From an uncultured Bacillota bacterium (GTDB lineage: Bacteria > Bacillota_I > Bacilli_A > RFN20 > CAG-449), in contig CABUOQ010000034.1 in assembly GCA_902493275.1 (NCBI GenBank), forward strand, positions 1 to 14,170: a DNA stretch of 14,170 bases, written 5' to 3'. Position numbers and translations under genes: made by a program. Position 1 is the first letter of the stretch; every line of letters starts with the position of its first letter. Shown here piece after piece: positions 7,013-14,170 of the stretch. Under the pieces are notes generated by a model. That model searched no databases and was not told the DNA's origin. It saw only the letters and a program-made list of their open reading frames with translations.

Positions 7013-7099
7013 TTTTTGCTAATTAAACTTGTGATTTGATTTAAGTCTCTCAATAAATAAGAATACTATTAAGGGAACAAACTATACTAATTAAGAAAG

Positions 7100-7597
7100 A
7101 TGAGACAAGATATATTTGAAAATGCACGCGGATTTGGAGATAGATTGCGCAAAGCAAGAAAAGATAAGAATTTATCTCAAGAGCAATTAAGTCAACTTAT
7201 CGGAATATCAAGGCAAGCAATTTATGAATATGAAAACAATCTTTGTTTTCCACGAATTGATAATGTAATTAAAATATCTAAAGCATTAGACATTGATTTG
7301 AAGTATCTTTGTCTAGGTGAAACACAAAAGCCGACATTTGACTATGGAATTACATATAAAGATGCGATGAAAATAATTTTAGCTTTTCAAGATGCAGACT
7401 TAATCGAACATTTCATTGAAGTTAAAGATGGTAAGAAAAGGATTGTTATTACATCAGAAGATGAATATATCATTTCTTTAGAAGAACAAATTAAAAGTAT
7501 AATGAGTATCAAAGGTTCTTTGAATCAAGAAACATTTCAACGCTCTCTTCAAGAAATACTCGATAGTTACGATATCGCTATAATGCATAAAAAATAA
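7100..7597 (+). CDS. XRE-family helix-turn-helix transcriptional regulator
   Basis: A 165-residue DNA-binding protein. Residues 13-67 are a typical XRE/Cro-CI helix-turn-helix domain (LRKARKDKNLSQEQLSQLIGISRQAIYEYE...PRIDNVIKISKALDI), with recognition helix around SRQAIYEYE. Residues 80-165 form an unrecognised C-terminal region, mostly helical and charged, perhaps for dimerisation or ligand sensing. There is no catalytic motif and no membrane segment. The ATG has only a weak upstream purine run (AAGAAAG). The gene is transcribed divergently from the sigma module and convergently with pyrG, and ends in a shared terminator. Its position suggests it may regulate itself and perhaps the sigma operon; this is inference. 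Confidence 0.88.
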   Translation: MRQDIFENARGFGDRLRKARKDKNLSQEQLSQLIGISRQAIYEYENNLCFPRIDNVIKISKALDIDLKYLCLGETQKPTFDYGITYKDAMKIILAFQDADLIEHFIEVKDGKKRIVITSEDEYIISLEEQIKSIMSIKGSLNQETFQRSLQEILDSYDIAIMHKK

Positions 7598-7606
7598 TAT
7601 AAATCA

Positions 7607-7636
7607 AAAAAATAAGAGGTGAAACTCTTATTTTTT
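7607..7636. terminator. Bidirectional terminator between the XRE gene and pyrG
   Basis: The arms AAAAAATAAGAG (7607-7618) and CTCTTATTTTTT (7625-7636) form a 12-bp stem with a six-base loop. The A-run and T-run ends give a T-tract in either direction, so it serves both converging genes. The pyrG stop codon (7630-7628) lies within the stem. Confidence 0.9.
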
Positions 7637-9226
7637 ATTATTAATCGCTCTTACAAATCCATAAAATAATGGATGTGCTCTATTAGGCCTTGATTTAAAT
7701 TCTGGGTGCGCTTGCGTAGCCATATAGAAAGGATGATCTTTTAACTCCATAATTTCAATTAAATTTAACTCTAGATTGATTCCAGAAAAAACAATTCCAT
7801 TTTCTTCAAAATTTAAACGATAAGCATTATTAAATTCATATCTATGACGATGTCTTTCAAATGTTTTGTCACATTGATATAACTCGTATGCTCTTGTACC
7901 TTCTACAATTTTACATTGATAATTTCCTAATCGCATCGTTCCACCTTTTTCAGCAATAGCTTTTTGTCCAGCCATTAAAGATACGACTGGATTTTTACAT
8001 CTTTCTGCAAATTCCGAGGAATTCGCATCTTCTAATTTTATGACATTTCTCGCAAATTCAATTAAAGCAATCTGCATTCCCAAGCATAATCCTAAATAAG
8101 GAATACCATTTGTTCTTGCATATTTTGCAGCTGTTATCATTCCCTCGATACCTCGATTACCAAACCCTCCAGGAACAATTATACCTTGATGATTAGCCAA
8201 TATTTCATCAACATTGTCATCATTAATCTTCTCTGAATCAATATAATCGATTTCAATTTTTTTACCAAAACAAAATCCAGCATGTTTTAATGCCTCAGTA
8301 ACAGAAATATATGCATCATGATTAGAAACATATTTACCCACTAAAGCAATATAAAGTGTTCCCTTTAAATGATTTGTGCGATAAACTAAATCTTCCCATT
8401 CTTTGATATTAGAATCATTTATTTCAATTTTTAATTGTTTTAAAACTTCTTCATCAAATCTTTGATTTTTTAATAATAATGGTAATTCATATATATTCTT
8501 TACATCTTGAGCAGTGATAACATTAGTTACATCAACATCACAAAACGAAGAAATCTTCTCTTTTAAATCATCATCAATTTCAACTTCTGATCGTAAAACA
8601 ATAAAATCCGGTTGCACCCCAAAACTTCTTAATTCTTTAACACTATGTTGAGTTGGTTTAGATTTTAATTCGTTTGAGGCCCTTAGATAAGGAACTAAAG
8701 TAGTGTGGATGAAACAAACATTTTCTTTTCCATAGCGGCTTCTCATCTGTCTTAAAGTCTCAATAAATGGCAATGATTCAATATCTCCGACTGTACCACC
8801 AATTTCTGTTATGATAATATCTGCCTTTGATTCTTCCGCTGCTTTTAAGATTCTTCGTTGAATTTCATTAGTAATATGCGGAATAACTTGAACTGTCTCG
8901 CCAAGATAGTCCCCTCTTCTTTCTCTTTTTAAAACTGAATCATATATTTTTCCTGTAGTGACACTTGAAGCTGCAGAAAGCTCTGTATCAATATATCTTT
9001 CATAGTGACCTAAGTCTAAATCTGTCTCCGAACCATCCGCGGTTACAAAGACTTCGCCATGTTGAAATGGTGACATTGTTCCTGGGTCAACATTGATATA
9101 TGGATCAAATTTTTGAACAAATACACTTAGTCCACGACATTTTAGTAATCTTCCTAAACATGCTGCAGTAATTCCTTTTCCTAATCCGGATACAACTCCT
9201 CCGGTAACAAATATAAATTTAGACAT
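7628..9226 (-). CDS. pyrG: CTP synthase
   Basis: A 532-residue cytoplasmic enzyme that aminates UTP to CTP using ATP and glutamine-derived ammonia, the last step of CTP synthesis. The N-terminal synthetase domain (about 1-268) starts with the ATP loop GGVVSGLGKGI (9-19), followed by KFDPYINVDPGTMSPFQHGEVFV and the EIGGTVGDIES block (141-151). The C-terminal class I glutaminase domain has the nucleophile Cys381 in GLCLGMQ and the His507/Glu509 pair in QAHPEFKSRP. Length is normal. The ATG is preceded by AAAGGTG. The 3' end runs into the shared terminator. I looked for the G-run initiation site and leader terminator that control pyrG by reiterative transcription in Bacillus and did not see them. 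It is divergent from the ispD-like gene, whose enzyme uses CTP. Confidence 0.98.
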   Translation of the reverse strand: MSKFIFVTGGVVSGLGKGITAACLGRLLKCRGLSVFVQKFDPYINVDPGTMSPFQHGEVFVTADGSETDLDLGHYERYIDTELSAASSVTTGKIYDSVLKRERRGDYLGETVQVIPHITNEIQRRILKAAEESKADIIITEIGGTVGDIESLPFIETLRQMRSRYGKENVCFIHTTLVPYLRASNELKSKPTQHSVKELRSFGVQPDFIVLRSEVEIDDDLKEKISSFCDVDVTNVITAQDVKNIYELPLLLKNQRFDEEVLKQLKIEINDSNIKEWEDLVYRTNHLKGTLYIALVGKYVSNHDAYISVTEALKHAGFCFGKKIEIDYIDSEKINDDNVDEILANHQGIIVPGGFGNRGIEGMITAAKYARTNGIPYLGLCLGMQIALIEFARNVIKLEDANSSEFAERCKNPVVSLMAGQKAIAEKGGTMRLGNYQCKIVEGTRAYELYQCDKTFERHRHRYEFNNAYRLNFEENGIVFSGINLELNLIEIMELKDHPFYMATQAHPEFKSRPNRAHPLFYGFVRAINNKK

Positions 9227-9378
9227 AATTCACCTTTCTTTCTTTATTTCAAACAATAATATTATTAATAATAAAATTCTTTCTTTCTAGTAAAATTTGA
9301 TAAATATAACTAATTGCAACTATTTTTTGTCTTTATAAATTATTTATCCGATTTTATTCACTTTTTTAATCAAGAAAA

Positions 9379-9407
9379 TTGATTAAGATTTTTTTTAATG
9401 ATATTGT
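9379..9407 (+). promoter_or_regulatory. Possible promoter of the ispD operon
   Basis: TTGATT (9379-9384), 17 bases, then TATTGT (9402-9407). It would start transcription only about 10 bases before the preferred ATG at 9424, giving a nearly leaderless mRNA, so another start further upstream in this AT-rich gap is equally possible. Confidence 0.3.
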
Positions 9408-9423
9408 TTTACTAGAGATTAAT

Positions 9424-10104
9424 ATGAATATTGCAATTATTTTAACAGGTGGAAATGGATCAAGATTATCATCTAAAACTCCTAAACAATTTATAAAAAT
9501 CAATGAAAAAGAATTATTTATTTACACTTTAGAAGTTTTTTATTATCATCCTAAAATAGATGAAATAGTTTTAATAATTAACAAAGAATATATTAAAGAA
9601 TATAAAGATATTTTAAAAAAATATAATTTTACAAATAGAGTTCATTTAGTTTTTGGTGGTAATACACGTCAAGAATCAACTTTTAATGCTTTAAAATATT
9701 TGAAAGAAACAAATGTCGCTAGTGATGATATTATTATCGTTCATGATGGAGCTCGTCCTTTATTAGTTTCAAAAATCATTGATAATCATTTATCTTTAAT
9801 CAGCAAAAATAAAAATCCTATTTCAACTATCATTAACATTGTTGATACTATCGTTGATAAGGACTATAATTTATGCGATAGAGATAATTTATTTTGCGTT
9901 CAAACACCTCAATCTTTTCTTTTTAATCAATTATATAAAGCGCATATTTACGCTAAAGAAAAAGACATAAAAAATGCTAGTGATGATATCATGCTGTGCA
10001 AGATTAATGGCGAAAGCATTGATTTCATACAAGGTGATAGAATGAATTTCAAAATTACCACAATAGGTGATCTCGAATTATTAAAAAAGGTAATTAAAAG
10101 GTAA
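9424..10104 (+). CDS. ispD: 2-C-methyl-D-erythritol 4-phosphate cytidylyltransferase (IspD/TarI family)
   Basis: A 226-residue cytidylyltransferase. IspD joins CMP from CTP to methylerythritol phosphate in the MEP isoprenoid pathway. The nucleotide-binding N-terminus is IILTGGNGSRLSSKTPKQF (Arg14 and Lys21 match the conserved IspD pair). VHDGARPL (106-113), DR at 152-153 before VQTPQSF, and the final MNFKITTIGDL with Lys210 are all present. The start is ATG 9424, not the in-frame TTG at 9379, because the family begins immediately before this GG motif; the ribosome-binding site (AGAGA) is weak. The related enzyme TarI makes CDP-ribitol for teichoic acid and shares these motifs. HDGARP favours IspD, while PKQF also occurs in TarI-like proteins, so substrate choice is less certain than family. 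It is first in an operon with the S1 protein (five-base gap) and pgi. Confidence 0.85.
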   Translation: MNIAIILTGGNGSRLSSKTPKQFIKINEKELFIYTLEVFYYHPKIDEIVLIINKEYIKEYKDILKKYNFTNRVHLVFGGNTRQESTFNALKYLKETNVASDDIIIVHDGARPLLVSKIIDNHLSLISKNKNPISTIINIVDTIVDKDYNLCDRDNLFCVQTPQSFLFNQLYKAHIYAKEKDIKNASDDIMLCKINGESIDFIQGDRMNFKITTIGDLELLKKVIKR

Positions 10105-10109
10105 AAACG

Positions 10110-10505
10110 ATGGAATTTCAAATTGGAGATATCATGGTTGGTGAAGTTACTGGCATTCAACCTTATGGAGCATTTATACGCTTTCCAAACAATGAAACAG
10201 GCTTAATACATATATCAGAAATATCATCTTTTTTCGTAAGAAAAATCAGTGATTATGTAAATATTGGTCAGCATGTGCGTGTAAAGATAATTGATATAAT
10301 CGAAGATAAAAATCTTTATCGCCTATCGCTTAAACAAGTTGCGGAAAGAAAAAGACAAAACGTTAGAAAAATGAATTCGCAATCAATTCCAGTCCGCAAA
10401 AAAAAGGTAACCATTTCCCAGGTAGATTTTGCTCCTTTAAAAGAAAAATTGCCTGAATGGATAAATATAGAACTTAAGAAAATGGAGGAAGAAAAAAATG
10501 GTTAA
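10110..10505 (+). CDS. S1-domain RNA-binding protein (GSP13/YugI/CvfD type)
   Basis: A 131-residue protein. Residues 3-75 are one S1 OB-fold (IGDIMVGEVTGIQPYGAFIRF...ETGLIHISEIS...VNIGQHVRVKIIDI...YRLSLKQ). The basic linker 78-100 (ERKRQNVRKMN...RKKKV) may add RNA contacts. The C-terminal part contains FAPLKEKLPEWI, typical of small Bacillota S1 proteins such as YugI/GSP13 and CvfD, which bind ribosomes or mRNA and affect post-transcriptional control. It starts five bases after ispD (AAAAGGT upstream of the ATG). Its last eight bases overlap the start of pgi, so the two are probably translationally coupled. From memory, yugI also lies near pgi in Bacillus subtilis, so the link may be old. The exact RNA target is unknown. 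Confidence 0.9.
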   Translation: MEFQIGDIMVGEVTGIQPYGAFIRFPNNETGLIHISEISSFFVRKISDYVNIGQHVRVKIIDIIEDKNLYRLSLKQVAERKRQNVRKMNSQSIPVRKKKVTISQVDFAPLKEKLPEWINIELKKMEEEKNG

Positions 10506-11778
10506 AGTAGATTTATCTAATACGATTGAAAAAATTTCTTTTGCCGATTACGAAGAAAAAGTTAGAAAAGTTCACAAAATGATTAACGATCGTAGCGGTG
10601 AAGGTAATGATTTTTTAGGTTGGACAACCTGGCCTAAAGACTATGACAAAGAAGAATTTAAAAGAATCAAAAAAGCTGCGCAAGAAATCAGAGATAACTA
10701 TGATATTCTCGTCGTTGCTGGAATAGGTGGATCATATCTCGGCGCTAGATGTGCGATTGAAGCTTTAAAAGGCTTGTATAGCGAAGATAAATTAGAAGTT
10801 ATTTTCCTTGGTAACACTCTTTCATCAAATTATATTGCTCAAGTATTGAAATATCTTAAAGGCAAAAAATTTGCTATTAATGTCATTTCTAAATCAGGTA
10901 CAACAACTGAAACATCTGTAGCATTTAGATTATTAAAAGAATTATTAATATCACAAGTTGGTAAGAAAGCAGCATGCAAAGCAATTTATGCTACAACAGA
11001 TAAAGCACGTGGTGCTTTAAAAAAAGAAGCAGATACTGAAGGATATCAAACATTTGTCATTCCAGATGATATCGGCGGAAGATACTCAGTCATCACAGCA
11101 GTAGGTCTTCTTCCTATTGCCGCCAGCGGATGCGATATTGATGAATTAATGAAAGGTTGCTTAAAAGCTAGCCAAGATTTAGATAATCCTGAATTAAAAG
11201 AAAATCCTGCATATCAATATGCTATATGCCGTGATTATTTCTATCGTCACAATAAAGCTGTTGAATTATTTGTTACTTACGAGCCTCAATTTACTCAAAT
11301 TGGTGAATGGTTAAAACAATTATTTGGCGAATCAGAAGGAAAAGATAAAAAAGGATTATTACCTGATTCTGTCACTTTCTCAACTGATTTACACTCATTA
11401 GGTCAATTTATTCAACAAGGTTCACCTGTTTTATTTGAAACAATTGTTAAATGTGAAAAGCCTATGCTTGATGTTGTTGTTCCACATGATGACGAAAACC
11501 TTGACGGATTAAACTTTTTAGAAGGTAAAACTATGTCTTTCGTTAATGAGAAAGCTTTTGAAGGAACATTAAGAGCGCATGTTGATGATGGTAAAGTTCC
11601 TAATGTTGTAATCTCAATTGAAAAGATGGATGAATATCATTTAGGATACTTGTTCTTCTTCTTTATGAAAGCTGTTGCCATGTCAGCATATCTATTAGAA
11701 GTAAATCCATTTAATCAACCAGGTGTGGAAATTTATAAAAAGAACATGTTCCATCTCTTGGGTAAACCTGGATATTAA
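10498..11778 (+). CDS. pgi: Glucose-6-phosphate isomerase
   Basis: A 426-residue cytoplasmic glycolytic enzyme interconverting glucose-6-phosphate and fructose-6-phosphate. This is the shorter Bacillota-type Pgi (about 445-450 residues is usual), built of two SIS domains. Visible sites are GIGGSYLGA (75-83), the phosphate-binding VISKSGTTTET (129-139), GGRYSVITAVGLLP (193-206), the catalytic-glutamate block FGESEGKD (276-283), His299 in DLHSLGQF, and the terminal lysine block QPGVEIYKKN. The ATG overlaps the end of the S1 gene by eight bases. GGAGG nine bases upstream serves as ribosome-binding site. It is the last gene of the ispD operon and is followed by a terminator. Confidence 0.98.
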   Translation: MVKVDLSNTIEKISFADYEEKVRKVHKMINDRSGEGNDFLGWTTWPKDYDKEEFKRIKKAAQEIRDNYDILVVAGIGGSYLGARCAIEALKGLYSEDKLEVIFLGNTLSSNYIAQVLKYLKGKKFAINVISKSGTTTETSVAFRLLKELLISQVGKKAACKAIYATTDKARGALKKEADTEGYQTFVIPDDIGGRYSVITAVGLLPIAASGCDIDELMKGCLKASQDLDNPELKENPAYQYAICRDYFYRHNKAVELFVTYEPQFTQIGEWLKQLFGESEGKDKKGLLPDSVTFSTDLHSLGQFIQQGSPVLFETIVKCEKPMLDVVVPHDDENLDGLNFLEGKTMSFVNEKAFEGTLRAHVDDGKVPNVVISIEKMDEYHLGYLFFFFMKAVAMSAYLLEVNPFNQPGVEIYKKNMFHLLGKPGY

Positions 11779-11798
11779 TATAATAAGTTATAAAATTT

Positions 11799-11837
11799 AA
11801 AAAGGATTATAGCGCATATTCACTATAACCCTTTTTT
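11799..11837. terminator. Terminator after pgi, able to act in both directions
   Basis: The arms GGATTATAG (11804-11812) and CTATAACCC (11823-11831) pair with one A-C mismatch around a ten-base loop. A-runs and T-runs flank the stem on both sides. TTTTTT (11832-11837) ends the + strand pgi transcript; the opposite run can end proS transcripts. Confidence 0.85.
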
Positions 11838-11846
11838 ATTATAAAG

Positions 11847-11884
11847 ACTATTGATAAATCATTCTTTCTAGATTAATCAATAGT
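11847..11884 (-). terminator. Second hairpin downstream of proS
   Basis: The inverted arms ACTATTGAT (11847-11855) and ATCAATAGT (11876-11884) form a nine-bp stem with a 20-base loop, seven bases past the proS stop. The T-tract on the proS strand is weak, so it may protect the mRNA 3' end or assist the stronger terminator beyond it. Confidence 0.5.
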
Positions 11885-11890
11885 TTTAGA

Positions 11891-13603
11891 TTATTTAATA
11901 TTTTTAACTAATTCAATTACTTTTTTAATTGCTTCTTGTGAAGTCATCTCAACTTTCTCATTCGTAGTACGATCTTTAAACTCCACAATATTCTCATTAG
12001 CTTTACGCCCAACAATAATGATATTTGGAATACCGATAAGTTCCCAATCTTTAAATTTAAATCCTGGCTTTAATAAACGATCATCTTCAATTACTTCAAC
12101 ATGATTTTTATTCAATTCATCATGAATTTCATCAGCTAAATTAGCTTGTAATGAATCCTCATAATTCACAGTTACTACAACAACATGATATGGAGCCACT
12201 TGAAGAGGGAAAACTATCCCATATTCATCATGATGCTGTTCAACAATTGCTGCAAAAGTTCTTGTAACGCCAATTCCATAACATCCCATGATCATTGGTA
12301 GTGTTTTGCCTTGTTCATTTAAATAAGTACATCCCATAGGCAAAGAATACTTAGTTTGAAGTTTAAATATTTGTCCAACTTCAATTCCACGTTCTGATTT
12401 TAATGATTTTCCACATACTGGACATCGATCATTTGCTTTTGCTTTCTTTATATCTTTAACAATTCCTAAAAAGTCTCTTCCATAATTAACATTAATCAAA
12501 TGATAATCTTTCTTATTAGCACCGATAACAAAATTATTTACTTTTGTTACTTCCTCATCAACAAATATTTTTACGTTTTCATTTAACCCTTTTGGTCCAA
12601 TAAATCCAACCACTGATCCAAGATTAATAATTTCTTCTTCTGTAGCTAATCGAATAAATACTTCACTCGAATTCATCGCATTTGCCACTTTTATTTCATT
12701 GACCTCGCAATCTCCCCTTACTAGGAAAGCCGCATATGAATTATTATCAGAAGCATAATAAATCATCGTTTTAATAATTTTAATTGGATTGACATTTAAA
12801 AAAGCTGAGACCTCTTCAACTGTATGCACATTTGGAGTTAAAGTTTCTTCTAAAGATAATTGTTCTTCTTTAGGTAATTCTATACAAAATGAAGTCGCTT
12901 TTTCTTCATCAGCTGCATATTTACAATCTTCACAATATATAATCTCTGACTCACCAACATTAGAAATTGCCATGAATTGATGAGACCCATTTCCACCTAT
13001 CGCCCCGGTATCAGCAAGAACAACTTGATAATTAATATCTAAGCGATCAAATATACGACTATAGGTGTCATACATATTTTGATACGATGCTTCTAATCCT
13101 TTTTCATCAACATCAAAAGAATATGCATCTTTCATTATGAATTCTCTTCCACGCATAAGTCCAAATCTTGGTCTCATCTCATCACGATATTTAGTTTGAA
13201 TTTGATATATATTAATAGGTAGCGATTTATAGGATTTAACGGTTGTTTTCACTAAATCAGTAAATATTTCTTCATGAGTAGGTCCTAAACAATATTCATG
13301 ATCATGACGGTCCTTAAATCTAATTAATTCTGGACCATATTTTTGCCATCGACCAGATAAATCCCATAATTCTCGTGGTTGAATAGCAGAAGATAAAATC
13401 TCTTGTGCTCCACTTAGGTCCATCTCTTCTCTAATAATATTTTCTATTTTATGAAGAGTTCTTAATCCCATCGGTAAGAAATTATAAACTCCCGAAACTA
13501 ATTTTTTTATAAGTCCAGCTCTTAGCATTAATATATGTGAATCAATAATTGCTTCACTTGGTGCTTCTTTTAAAGTTGGAATAATCATCTTTGATGCTTT
13601 CAT
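11891..13603 (-). CDS. proS: Prolyl-tRNA synthetase (bacterial type with editing domain)
   Basis: A 570-residue class II aminoacyl-tRNA synthetase that charges tRNA-Pro. The numbers that follow count from the chosen start. Motif 1 lies in the region before LSSAIQP (about 70-76). Motif 2 is YRDEMRPRFGLMRGREFIMKD (139-159). Motif 3 is GCYGIGVTRTFAAIVEQ (440-456). Between motifs 2 and 3 sits the editing (INS) insertion of the bacterial form, about residues 220-400, which removes Ala wrongly joined to tRNA-Pro. It has the KIIKTMIY lysine block and is bracketed by two CxxC pairs (CEDC and CPVC). The C-terminal anticodon-binding domain follows. The start is ATG 13603, because GGAG lies seven bases before it; an ATG six bases further upstream is only one base from that site. 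No T-box leader is visible. It is probably a single-gene transcript. Confidence 0.97.
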   Translation of the reverse strand: MKASKMIIPTLKEAPSEAIIDSHILMLRAGLIKKLVSGVYNFLPMGLRTLHKIENIIREEMDLSGAQEILSSAIQPRELWDLSGRWQKYGPELIRFKDRHDHEYCLGPTHEEIFTDLVKTTVKSYKSLPINIYQIQTKYRDEMRPRFGLMRGREFIMKDAYSFDVDEKGLEASYQNMYDTYSRIFDRLDINYQVVLADTGAIGGNGSHQFMAISNVGESEIIYCEDCKYAADEEKATSFCIELPKEEQLSLEETLTPNVHTVEEVSAFLNVNPIKIIKTMIYYASDNNSYAAFLVRGDCEVNEIKVANAMNSSEVFIRLATEEEIINLGSVVGFIGPKGLNENVKIFVDEEVTKVNNFVIGANKKDYHLINVNYGRDFLGIVKDIKKAKANDRCPVCGKSLKSERGIEVGQIFKLQTKYSLPMGCTYLNEQGKTLPMIMGCYGIGVTRTFAAIVEQHHDEYGIVFPLQVAPYHVVVVTVNYEDSLQANLADEIHDELNKNHVEVIEDDRLLKPGFKFKDWELIGIPNIIIVGRKANENIVEFKDRTTNEKVEMTSQEAIKKVIELVKNIK

Positions 13604-13610
13604 AAACATT

Positions 13611-13614
13611 CTCC
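13611..13614 (-). promoter_or_regulatory. Ribosome-binding site that decides the proS start
   Basis: GGAG on the - strand lies seven bases before ATG 13603 but only one base before ATG 13609. Normal spacing therefore favours the second ATG. Confidence 0.6.
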
Positions 13615-13634
13615 ACTTCTATTTAATCAAAAAT

Positions 13635-13663
13635 ATTTTAGACAATTAAATTTAAATTAACAA
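13635..13663 (-). promoter_or_regulatory. Candidate promoter of proS
   Basis: On the - strand, TTGTTA (13663-13658), 17 bases, then TAAAAT (13640-13635). Transcription would begin near 13628, giving a leader of about 25 bases with no room for a T-box. Confidence 0.5.
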
Positions 13664-13775
13664 TACAAATGCAATTTATTATTTAAATACAAATATATAT
13701 TTTTAACTTTATTAAAAATAAATTCAATAATTCTCATTTTTATATTATAAAAAAATAAATTGTTAAAAAAAACAA

Positions 13776-13804
13776 TTGACTAATTATTTCAATGTTGGTA
13801 TATT
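13776..13804 (+). promoter_or_regulatory. Promoter of the tRNA array
   Basis: TTGACT (13776-13781), exactly 17 bases, then TATATT (13799-13804). The start would be near 13811, about 22 bases before tRNA-Val. This is the best -35/-10 pair in the window. Confidence 0.75.
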
Positions 13805-13832
13805 AATTAAGCGTATCGATTGCGCATCGTTC

Positions 13833-13908
13833 GGAGACTTAGCTCAGCTGGGAGAGCGCCACCCTTACAAGGTGGATGTCACAGGTTCGAGCCCTGTAGT
13901 CTCCACCA
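13833..13908 (+). tRNA. tRNA-Val (anticodon TAC)
   Basis: A 76-base tRNA. Acceptor arms GGAGACT and AGTCTCC, then discriminator A and encoded CCA. The anticodon stem CCACC/GGTGG encloses CTTACAA, giving anticodon TAC. The T-arm ACAGGTTCGAGCCCTGT is standard. First of four tRNAs spaced closely in one transcript. Confidence 0.98.
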
Positions 13909-13916
13909 TTAAATTT

Positions 13917-14000
13917 GGAAGATTAGCGAAGTGGCCAAACGCAGCTGACTGTAAATCAGTTCCTTCGGGTTCGGTGGTTCAAATCCGCCATCTTCCACCA
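13917..14000 (+). tRNA. tRNA-Tyr (anticodon GTA)
   Basis: An 84-base class II tRNA with a long variable arm. Acceptor arms GGAAGAT and ATCTTCC, then A and encoded CCA. The anticodon loop CTGTAAA gives anticodon GTA. Eight bases separate it from tRNA-Val. Confidence 0.98.
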
Positions 14001-14005
14001 CTAAT

Positions 14006-14081
14006 TGGGGTATAGCCAAGCGGTAAGGCATCAGACTTTGACTCTGACATTTCCCTGGTTCGATCCCAGGTACCCCAGCCA
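14006..14081 (+). tRNA. tRNA-Gln (anticodon TTG)
   Basis: A 76-base tRNA. Acceptor arms TGGGGTA and TACCCCA, discriminator G and encoded CCA. The anticodon stem TCAGA/TCTGA encloses CTTTGAC, giving anticodon TTG. The unpaired-type start (T-A first pair) and G discriminator are typical of bacterial tRNA-Gln. Confidence 0.98.
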
Positions 14082-14090
14082 ATATTATAT

Positions 14091-14166
14091 GACTCGTTAG
14101 CTCAGCCGGTAGAGCACTTGACTTTTAATCAAGGGGTCATGCGTTCGAATCGCATACGAGTCACCA
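14091..14166 (+). tRNA. tRNA-Lys (anticodon TTT)
   Basis: A 76-base tRNA. Acceptor arms GACTCGT and ACGAGTC, then A and encoded CCA. The anticodon stem CTTGA/TCAAG encloses CTTTTAA, giving anticodon TTT. It ends four bases before the window edge with no terminator seen, so the array probably continues beyond the window. Confidence 0.98.
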
Positions 14167-14170
14167 TCTT

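Larger units (their letters stand above)
6676..7099. other. AT-rich divergent intergenic region between the sigma module and the XRE regulator
   Basis: About 424 bases without a convincing gene. It holds a sigma-A type promoter in each direction, described separately, so the sigma transcript would have a leader of more than 200 bases. That leader contains GGTTTCGAAGGTTC (6805-6818), which on the - strand presents GAAACC, similar to the GAAAC -35 core of many ECF promoters. I see no matching -10 of the usual CGTC/CGTA kind. No riboswitch or T-box consensus is recognisable. Confidence 0.6.

Noticed and set aside
9227..9423. pyrG leader attenuator as in Bacillus, or a riboswitch
   Set aside because: No G-run initiation site, no leader terminator and no riboswitch consensus are visible; only AT-rich palindromic stretches.
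9948..10160. Open frame of 70 codons on the - strand across the ispD/S1 junction
   Set aside because: Antisense shadow of two well-supported genes; no ribosome-binding site or domain.
13604..13775. T-box leader before proS
   Set aside because: No T-box consensus, specifier stem or terminator is seen, and the likely promoter leaves only about 25 bases of leader.
13776..14015. Open frame of 79 codons on the + strand
   Set aside because: It runs straight through the tRNA-Val and tRNA-Tyr genes and their promoter; the tRNA folds explain the sequence.

Overview
The window comes from an AT-rich, low-GC Gram-positive bacterium (Bacillota, Bacilli side). The proteins resemble those of Erysipelotrichia, RF39, Acholeplasma or Izemoplasma-like lineages, but I cannot fix the taxon from sequence alone. 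Trp is encoded by TGG and no gene contains an internal TGA. The sigma-factor gene itself ends in TGG-TGA, so the code is the standard bacterial one and not the Mycoplasma code. All five tRNA genes encode their CCA end.

Layout, left to right: tRNA-Leu(GAG) on the - strand (40-124) with its own promoter and terminator; an M3-family oligoendopeptidase (275-1972, -); cofactor-independent phosphoglycerate mutase gpmI (2113-3708, -). Next is a three-gene - strand module (3810-6675): an ECF-type sigma factor, a single-pass membrane protein in the anti-sigma position, and a secreted subtilisin-family (S8) protein. A 424-base AT-rich divergent promoter region (6676-7099) separates this module from an XRE-type regulator on the + strand (7100-7597). 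A bidirectional terminator is shared by the regulator and pyrG (CTP synthase, 7628-9226, -). Then comes a compact + strand operon of ispD-like cytidylyltransferase, S1-domain RNA-binding protein and pgi (9424-11778). Another terminator region follows, then proS (11891-13603, -), and finally a + strand tRNA array Val-Tyr-Gln-Lys (13833-14166) with a clear promoter.

Most of the window is housekeeping: glycolysis (pgi, gpmI), CTP and isoprenoid-precursor synthesis (pyrG, ispD; the cytidylyltransferase uses CTP, the PyrG product), prolyl-tRNA charging, and peptide turnover. The accessory part is the sigma / membrane protein / S8 module and its divergent XRE neighbour. It looks like an envelope-signalling cassette: a cytoplasmic sigma factor, a membrane protein with an unfamiliar extracytoplasmic domain, and an exported S8 protein whose usual catalytic Asp is replaced by Glu. 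The functional link among the three is inferred from gene order and spacing and is the most interesting thing here.

The ends of the operons are well marked by hairpins with T-tracts. I see no CRISPR array, insertion sequence, attachment site, replication origin or recognisable riboswitch.
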